Shown here piece after piece: positions 56,578 through 64,000 of a DNA stretch of 64,000 nt; position 1 is the first letter of the stretch; each line of letters starts with the position of its first letter. The position numbers and the translations under genes were made by a program. The notes beneath the pieces are model-generated. The model ran no database searches, was not told where the DNA came from, and saw nothing but the letters and a program-made list of their open reading frames with translations. The DNA comes from Dactylorhiza incarnata (Eukaryota > Streptophyta > Magnoliopsida > Asparagales > Orchidaceae): the NCBI GenBank assembly GCA_033032865.1, contig JAWHQI010000005.1, positions 9,820,001-9,884,000 of the forward strand, given 5' to 3'.

Positions 56578-59500
56578 TGAAACATCCCCCAAACAGCTAG
56601 ACCCCTTGAGTGGTTTTGTCATGACTAGTTCATGACAAAACCCTAGGAAGCTTGAAGAGATCACTTGGTCTTAGGCTTGAAGGGGAAGAGTACATTGGTC
56701 TACAAAAAACAATTTCTAGTTACCAAGCTTAGGGTTGGATTTAAGGGCCGCACATTGACCCTTTGACCCCACCATATCATACATAACGCTTTAGGGTCCC
56801 CTTAGAGCAATAGGGACCCATTAGGGTCAACCAAAGAGGCCAAATTGACTAAAGTCAACCCTAACCCCAAATTGGTCAAATTAGCCTAATTAGGGTCAAT
56901 TGACCTCCACCATGCCAAATTGACCTTGCCCCTACCCTTATAAGGATATTAGGGACCCAATGGACTAAACACCCCCACCATGGGGCCACCAATTTGGCCA
57001 ATTTGACCAAAGTCAACTCTAGCCCTGTTTTGGTCAAATTGCCCTATTGTGGGTCAATTGGCCTCAACCTTGCCAAATTGACCATACCTAGACCTTGCTA
57101 ACCCTTAAGAGAGGCCAATGGGTCACTAACCACCCATTGGGGCCAACCCAAATGGTCAAATTGACCAAAGTCAACTCCAACCTAAATGTAGGTCAAAATG
57201 ACCTATTTTGACCTAATCAAGCCCAATCCACTTGGGCTAGACTCAATTGAGCCGGTCCACCACATAATGTGGTTGGTAATTACTGAATTAACCATTCAAT
57301 TTCAGGAAATTCGGTGAGGAGAGAGAAAGCCCTAATTTGGAAGAGAGAGAAAGAAGGGGGAGTTAATGGAGAGGAAGAGGAAACCTTCCCTCTCCTCCAT
57401 TAATGGCACCTTTCATCTCCCCTTGGGGAGAGGAGAAGTTTTGAACCATTCCCCGACCACATTGATGCCTACATTCACTCCCCCAAGTATAACTGATGCG
57501 TTCACTAATGGCCATTAATGGCAATCCGAGTAACTCCTCCCCCTTAGCCTCAATTGCCCCCTTTAACATCTTCAGAGGTTGGAAAGGAGTGAAACCCCCT
57601 CTTCCCCCGAAGAAATCGAGCACCAGAAGCTAGGATCGACATGGTGCCGAAAGCTCCACCTCTGGCCATGGCAACTCACCGGAATACGCGCCACCAAGCC
57701 CCCATACAGGTCCGATCTGCCTCCTCTCCCTTAGTGCTAGATCTTTTCATAATTTGGGGCTTGATCCTTGCTCAATTGGGCTCGGATCGTGCTTCCGAAA
57801 GGGCTCGGTTAGAGCTCTCTTTCCCCTCCTCAAAACTCTGATTCCGACCACCTCCGACTAGCCAACCACCCCCTATCGCCGGCTACCACCTCAACGGAGG
57901 TGGTGCTGGCATTGGCTGGCCGGGAAATCATCCCGCAACGAAGCCCAGGACGGGATCATCTCAGTCTTTGGCTGAAGGAAGAAGAAGGCCAGTCACTGTC
58001 TGATTGCGCCAAGATTTGTGCTCAGATTTTATTATGTTATAACGTTACTTCTTTAATTCGTCGATCTGAGTAGAAGTAATTAGTCGAGATGTAGGCTGCA
58101 TTTGTCGAACGAATAGTTGAGTTTGTTGAACGGAAACCCGGAGTTCGTTGAACACACTCTGGTGTTTGTCGAACTAATTGTTGAGTTCATCAAACGGAAC
58201 CCGACGTTCATCGAACAAGATTAATTCACCAAGAAAATAAAATAGTTGAGTTCGTTGAACGGAAACCACAGTTCGTCGAACGGAATGTCGTTTGTCGAAC
58301 ACACTCTGAAGATCGTCGAACGAGATCATATTTTGTCGAACGCAATTTTAGTAATGTTTTCTTCGAGCGCAGTTCTGATTTCGTCGAACACAGTTTTAGT
58401 TATGCTTTCGTCGAATGCAGTACATATTTCGTCGAGCGCAGTTCGGATTTTGTCGAACGCCGTCATTTATATAATTAAATGTGTATATTATTTTCTGTCA
58501 CTCATTAAGCAGTGTTTCATTTTAATTATTAAAAATACTAGATTACCTTTGATGAAAAAGTGCCAAACACCAATATTGTAGCCCTTGGTGTGTAGGTTAA
58601 GTGAAAATTTGTTTCAGCCCAAAAGGAGCCCTGTAGCTCCCTGTAGAGCCAAAATGGTGGGACTAGTCCCTAGGGTAGGGCTGTCACTCATTCCTGCATA
58701 TCTTTTTATTGGTAGATGTTATGGCCTTGATATTTAAGACCTAGGCTAGTTACATACACCCACACAACATACTCAAAGATGAGATTTTTAGGAGAAACTT
58801 TTTCTAAGGTTTTTGAGATAATTTCATAAATTATTTATTAAATAATTATTGGGTCAAATGAGCTCCAATGCCCTCCAAATCTTGGGGGATGGTTCTTAAG
58901 GTTATCAGATGACCATGGTAAAAATCTCAGCCCAATTGGGACTGATTTGGTTAGGTAATTTGTCAACCCAAGTTAGGTCAAATTGGGTCAAAGTTAGGGC
59001 ATGGTGTTTAACTTGGGGTATGGTGGTCAGAACTCCTCACCAGGAGATGAAACCTTGGCCGCTGGTTTAGGATCACCTAAAACACCTTCATGAGTAATAT
59101 GGGATGGTGTAGAGGTGGATATGCCCTAGGACCCTAGTTTTACCCCTTGGAGGCATATAGAGTTTTGTGAAGGACATGTGGTCAAAAGCTATAGAATGGC
59201 CATGAAATTTAGGAGATATGTTCATGGGATGTATATATTCCCTAGGGAATTTTGAGAGGATTTTAGGAGAATTTATTCCCCCTAAATTAGGTCATAAACC
59301 CGTTAGGGAAATTTCTTATAAGAGACATTCACATGCTCCAATGGTCTTGGATGTTGATGAAACTTTGGTAGTGCCTTTGTAATCATATTATAGACCTCTG
59401 TTAATTTTTGTGAAATTTATTAGATGATTTAACCAGTACTTCATTTACAAGGCACTTATTTTGTCTCAATCTTAAGAAATATAATTAAGTGTCCAAAACT

Positions 59501-61377
59501 CTCTAGAAAAATGTGCAACTTGGTGATAGGATATTTCAGAATACTAGGAAGCTCTGTGAATTTTTATATAATTTTTGGAGATTGTTATCAGTATGCTACT
59601 TCACAACATGTGCAAAGTAGGAATTATTTAGATTAATTATTTCAGTGAAGAAAAGATTCCCATAAATTGTGAAACTCTGTACTTAAGCTTTTCTGGAAAC
59701 AATAGAGGTCTAGTAATTTTCCCTAATTTTGGCATAAGTATTCTTGGTAGTTCCTTCATAAATCTTCAAGTTTGGATAGACGATAAATATTAAAAACAGA
59801 GGACATTTCCTTACTGTAAAATTGTGATATTCATTACTTACTGATATTTTGGCATGATAGATTTATCTTAATTTTATGAGAGCCATATCATAAGAATACC
59901 TTACACTTCGTTTTCATATTCATACTTGGCAAATATTGGAGAAATTTAAATAAATGCTAAAATGTTGAGGAAAATTATGAATCTCTGTAGTTAGGCTTAT
60001 AATGCCATGATAGCCCTCCAGTAAATATCTTGAGTCAGTTGAATGAATATTTGGAGTACCTCTACTTATAAGCTTCATAAAGTTAGTTTGGTCTGCGTAT
60101 CGTAAAAATGTGAAACTTGGGTATTTAGGGGCCTACCAAGTGGAAGTGGCATGTAGTTGGTGTACATGGTCAGGTTGAAGAGATTGAAGGTCACCAAAAT
60201 GGATTAGATTGTGAAAGTGTGCTTGGTGAGTTAAGGGTAAGTTATGCTCGGGATAGACGAAAGATCGTCTTTCCACTTAGAGGGTCATAACACACTTAGG
60301 GTAATCCAAGGGTAAAGATAAGAAGGGTAATCTTATGGGTAGATACCAACAACACTAAGTCTCTTGAGAAAGGGAACTTTGGGGTGTCATCCCATTATAG
60401 TTCCTAGTACCGTAGCGAGCCCCTTATAGGGTAATCCTCGGGAAGTCGAAGATAAACTGTAAATTGTAGGGATAAGTTGATATACAAGATTAACTTAATA
60501 ATATGCACACCCACACCCCGTAGTTAAGGGAGGTTAGTTGGTTTGGTTGTACGAGCGGTAGGCTCGGTGGTTGAAGCAGCGGACTAGTTAGTCCGGTGAG
60601 CTTGTGACTCAGTAGTGTTTGTTGGTACGGACGGGTTGGTCCGGCGAGCCGGTGGCTCGGAAGGTTATTGATGACAGGCAGGTTAGCCCGGGGAGTTTAT
60701 GGCTTGGGATATATTTGAACATGTTTGCATGTGCATGAAAGTGGTGGGTCTTCGGTATTGGACGATCGTTCACACCGATGTCAATACGTTGACTCGGCAA
60801 GTGTGGAATTTGCACTTAGCCATAAAAGTCTGGTGGTCCAGCCAGTAAGAGTACGTAGGTGCTCCGCAATTTTGCGTTGAGACTTACGATAGGTCTGGGT
60901 TAGGTAGTGTGAATACCAACCTAGAGGTGGGCGAGGCCCAACCCACTACATCCATTTGCCACTACGGGAGTATCCTGGGAGTCTTGCTAGCTCCAAAAAG
61001 GGGGAACTAAAGGTCTATGCGCATAGAGTCGTAGTTTGTGAGTTGTACTTGTGTGAACATATCATTTAACAGCATACCTTGCATGACATAGCATAAACAT
61101 TACATTTCAACCCCTACCCCTATCGTATAAGTCGGTTATGGGACTTCTTATACGATAGGCCTTGCTAAACGACCCCTTGGTCTATAGGTTTGTGTGGGCA
61201 TTCCTATAAATCAATGGTTACTTTCTGTTATATACATGTCTTTACTTACTGCACTTTAGTTATTCTTTACCTACTCTTACTATGCTCTTTTACTGCTTCA
61301 ATTATATATAAATATATACATGTGTAGTGTAGACATTCTCTGTACCCTTGTCATCTGCTATTGTTATACCCCTTGTT
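56578..61377 (+). repeat. 3' LTR of element C-plus, truncated by ~490 bp
   Basis: Starts TGAAACATCCCC (one change from TGTAACATC) and follows the 5' LTR, including the W-box block (56,755-57,215), TTCGTCGAA array (58,085-58,465), TATA-like box and CCTATCGTATAAG hairpin (61119-61159). Similarity stops at 61377, at CCCCTTGTT, the point matching about 44,225 of the 5' LTR. Element E sequence follows directly. Confidence 0.88.
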
Positions 61378-61515
61378 CAACAGTTCTTGTAACTGATCTT
61401 TTAAGTCTGCCAATTCTTTTAGCGTTATTCCGTACGACGAGCATGACACAGGCTTGGCACCTGGCACCAAATCAATACAGAAATCAATCTCTCGCTGAGA
61501 GGAGGCCCTGGGGAG
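61378..61515 (-). pseudogene. pol: Protease-RT linker of element E pol
   Basis: A minus-strand 138-bp fragment with the QREIDFCIDLVPGAKPVS block and LKELADLKDQLQELLN, typical of the start of Ty3/gypsy RT. The part from here to LDRFVIVF (39,370s) is missing. On its other side it is cut by element F. Confidence 0.82.
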
Positions 61516-62672
61516 TGTTGGATCATGAGGCTCCCTCAGAGGGGGGGGGGGTAAATAAGGGTTTTAGAAAACTTTAGGATTTTAAAAAAAACTTTTGTGA
61601 CTTTCTAATAAGTAAATTGAAATAAAAGTAAAGAGCTAGAAATAAGAAATGAAATCAATTTTATTTAACATGAAAAGACATGATTATCATTTATAAATTT
61701 TGATTACAAAATCAAGGCGAATATGAAATACTCTTTTCGTTTCCTATACTGACTCTTCTCACTAAGAACCGGTTGGCTTTAGCTGATTTTTTCCCCAGAT
61801 GCGACCTCAAGACGATCTAGCCTTTCTATCCCCAGAAAGGCCTCTAGCACCCCCTAGATCTACTACCTAGACCTAGTCGCCACAACCGCGACGAATTCCC
61901 TCTAAGCCGCGTACGAACCTAGTCGCCAACAACCACGGTGAATTCACTAAACAAACACAATGAAAGAGTTACAACAAAATATAAAAGACAAGCAAAAAAC
62001 TCCCTATGAAGAATTCTGGAGATGGCGAAGACCTTCTAAATAACGTCGAAGTCAAAGCGTGTGTTCTTCGCGTTGGGTGAGCATTAATCCGATCCTCCTT
62101 TGAATTCTACTCTTAAATTTGTGTGGGAGATGGTGGTATGAAAATACATCCCTCACAGAGTTTCTGAAGTGCTGGAATAGGGCTCCTTGTAATTAATCAT
62201 TGAAGAGAATGAATGCCATCAATTTATAGGATTGGAAGCTAATGTCGGCGTTACGGCTAACGCCAGGCGTTGGCTCAATATAGAAATAATTTGATAGCTA
62301 GGATCTTCAAAATAGGAAGGAGATTCTGCATCTTTGGAAACATTCATTTTAGGCAACCTTAACGCTAGCGTTGAGGCTAACGTTGGCGTTAAGCCAAATT
62401 ATTCCCAAAATGCACCTGCAATCACGACAGCTTCCCTTTATGCCATTTTCATCTTGGTGGGAACAAAAGTCAACACCGGTGTTAAGTCCTAATGCCTGGC
62501 GTTAGACTACATTCATCATTTCAGCTTGTGAGCAAGTCCAGACCAACAATGCAGCATCCTAGTGTCAATTTTGTTCAAACCTGTATGCTAAAACTCAATG
62601 GCAAACAGGATCAAATACAAGTAGGATTTGTTATTCTCAAATTAAAGGGATATGGAAAACCGTGTTCCAACA
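61516..62672 (-). repeat. 3' LTR of element F (1,157 bp)
   Basis: TGTTGGATC...TTCCAACA on the plus strand with 7-bp inverted ends. On the minus strand, palindromes AACACCGGTGTT (62472-62483) and AACGCTAGCGTT (62361-62372) and related AACGCC/GGCGTT pairs (62,240-62,275) come before a TATA box (minus CCTATAAATT, 62221-62230). No gene. Confidence 0.8.
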
Positions 62673-64000
62673 AACTCCTCCTTTTGATAATAACAAATCT
62701 AATAGTGATAAATCAGAATCATATAGAAGAGATGTGTTTTTAGAAAGATATATGACACTAAGCAGCATAGAGATAAGAGTTATAATGATAGTTTGTTAAA
62801 TTGTGCTCCTCCTGCTTAAGTGCTCCCCCTTAGTGAATGCTCCCATAAACTAGATTCATGCTCCTCCTTAAACTAGTGAATCCTACTCTTTTAATCATTA
62901 AGATTTATCATTTTATTCTCCCCTTTTGTTATTAGCAAAAGTGAGTGGAGTGAAAACAAAACTAGAATAATGAAGAAAAAAGTTTGGACAAACTAATAGA
63001 GGATAATAGTTTTGTTTTAAGCATAAAGTAGGTCATGATCGAGCTAAGAGAGAGTAGCACAGTGGAAAAAGGAATATGATAAGTGTTTGTAATAATATCT
63101 CATGTATATAAACAAGTCATTCTTTGTTAAAAGATTTTGAGAGATACAAGTGAAGAAGAGACCTTAAAGATATGCACGATAAAGCATGATAAAAGTACAT
63201 GATCAAATCAATAATGCGGAAAAGCAAGGTAACCAAGATAAGCAACAGAAATTATTTTTGTTTTGGTTTGACAATTTCAACAATATTCTTAGACTTTTTA
63301 TATAATTAGCATTATTCTTGAAATTTTTTCACAACTGGCTAGCATGATTTAACATATTCAAACAGATAAGAGCTACAATGTAACTAATTTGTATTTCAAG
63401 TAAATAAAACATTGTAGAAATCATGGATTACTATCTAGTGTTTTTACTTAAGTTTTTAGAGAATCATGTAAATATGCATTAGGATCTAATTCTCATGAGT
63501 AGAAGCTTTATGAAAAACAATGATGTGTGCATAAAAGTGTTTTGATAAGAGTATACAAGTGAAATAATCAAAACACTTGACATATGTAATGAAATAGTAG
63601 AACAATATTAAGATTGTAACCTTGTAATTACTTTCACATATCAATTCTAAAAGAAATTTCCAAAGCACTTAAAAAGATTACAACTACCAAGACGTTTCAC
63701 CCACACAATGCTCATTAAGACTTATCAGGGAGCGAAGTATTGCTTGGGAGATCACATAAGCATTTTTTTATAAATTTTTATTTTAAGTGATCCGGTTTAA
63801 GAATAGAAGTGATAAAGAAAATATATTTGCACAAGACACTTTACAAATCTTTCCAAGGCACTCAACCTCACAATGCTCATTAAGACTTATCAGGAGGATG
63901 AGTAGTGCTTGGTGGAGTTATCTTTGTCATTTTATTTTATATTTTTAATTTTGGGACAAAGGTCTCCGAATTCACTTATTTTTGCAAACACTAACAATTT
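62673..64000 (-). other. Polypurine tract and 3' noncoding interior of element F
   Basis: The minus-strand AAAAGGAGGAGTT (about 62,673-62,686) is the PPT. Several more GGGGGAG/GGAGGAG stretches occur at 62,805-62,930. A segment starting CACAATGCTCATTAAGACTT is repeated at about 63,704 and 63,869 (165-bp spacing). No convincing ORF was found. Confidence 0.65.

Larger units (their letters stand above)
39395..61377 (+). mobile_element. Element C-plus: second member of the long-LTR family, 3' LTR truncated, carries element D
   Basis: Plus-strand element: 5' LTR 39395-44720, initiator-Met PBS, leader, element D, pol remnant, 3' LTR 56578-61377 without its last ~490 bp. The interior without D is about 2.65 kb and has the same gag-to-RT loss as C-minus. 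Its LTRs form a distinct subfamily with a TTCGTCGAA array absent from C-minus. The left flanking 5-mer is caaat (39390-39394); the right one was lost with the LTR end. Confidence 0.85.
4217..61515 (-). mobile_element. Element E: old chromovirus-like Ty3/gypsy element, split by nested insertions
   Basis: Minus-strand Ty3/gypsy element present as pieces: 3' LTR (4217-6293), tail and PPT (6294-6387), integrase and RNase H (24805-26880), an RT segment (39128-39394) and the protease-RT linker (61378-61515). Read in descending order across the excised elements B and C-minus, the pol domains are in correct order and the protein similarity continues over the joins. At C-minus, the RT tail ending VAEV.SFL on one side is followed by LAGYHRRFVENF on the other. 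The 5' half, including gag and the 5' LTR, would lie right of the window behind element F. It is the oldest layer, being host to B, C-minus, C-plus and F. Confidence 0.8.
61516..64000 (-). mobile_element. Element F: copia-like LTR element, 3' end only
   Basis: Minus-strand element entering from the right. LTR 61516-62672, PPT and part of the interior to the window edge. It is inserted in the E pol; the flanking 5-mer is gggag (61511-61515) and its partner is outside. The LTR end CCCCCCTCTGAGGG and the PPT near GTTATTATCAAAAGG resemble SIRE/Maximus-type copia elements. No pol is seen within the window. Confidence 0.75.

Overview
This window is plant nuclear DNA, most likely from a flowering plant with a large, repeat-rich genome. 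The evidence is the set of plant LTR-retrotransposon lineages (a SIRE/Maximus-like copia element, Athila-like elements and chromovirus-like Ty3/gypsy elements) and primer-binding sites matching plant initiator-Met and Asp tRNAs. I found no host gene and no tRNA or rRNA gene. Nearly every base from 4,217 onward belongs to an LTR retrotransposon or to one nested inside another.

Layout. 1-4,216: a repeat-rich flank with a possible LTR promoter (from 416), an ~80-bp tandem array (1,675-3,125) and a short 42-bp array. 4,217-61,515 and beyond: an old minus-strand chromovirus (E), split into pieces by younger insertions. Its 3' LTR is 4,217-6,293. Element B (copia, plus strand, 6,388-24,799) sits in the E tail and itself carries element A (Athila-like, gag-only, 18,455-24,482) inside its 3' LTR. 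E pol resumes at 24,805-26,880. Element C-minus (26,886-39,122, minus strand, LTRs ~4.9 kb) interrupts the E reverse transcriptase, which resumes for 267 bp (39,128-39,394). Element C-plus (39,395-61,377, plus strand, 5.3-kb LTR) follows and carries element D (Athila-like, minus strand, 46,371-55,572). A last piece of E (61,378-61,515) is then cut by copia element F (minus strand, 61,516 to beyond the window).

The boundaries of A, C-minus and D rest on perfect 5-bp target-site duplications (agttg, taaga, tctac). B has a 4/5 match (aatag/aataa). A second copy of the interrupted sequence in the window gives an independent empty site for A (the B 5' LTR) and D (the C-minus interior). E pol reads on across B and C-minus.

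Most autonomy has been lost. B keeps gag, pol and a third ORF but has stops and frameshifts, most explainable by C-to-T change. A and D lack reverse transcriptase and integrase. Both C copies share the same loss of gag, protease and RT, so they look like members of a non-autonomous family that moved after the deletion.

The most unusual signal is regulatory. In five of the LTR families (A, B, C-plus, D, F), and possibly in the left flank, a cluster of short family-specific palindromes containing CpG lies upstream of a TATA box. In B and D, which belong to unrelated superfamilies, the same family-specific motif is clustered again inside the element, ahead of a second TATA-like box and the third ORF. 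That layout predicts an internal promoter copied from LTR logic. C LTRs also carry a dense TTGAC(C/T) W-box array, and the two C 5' LTRs face each other as a ~4.8-kb inverted repeat with a 272-bp spacer.
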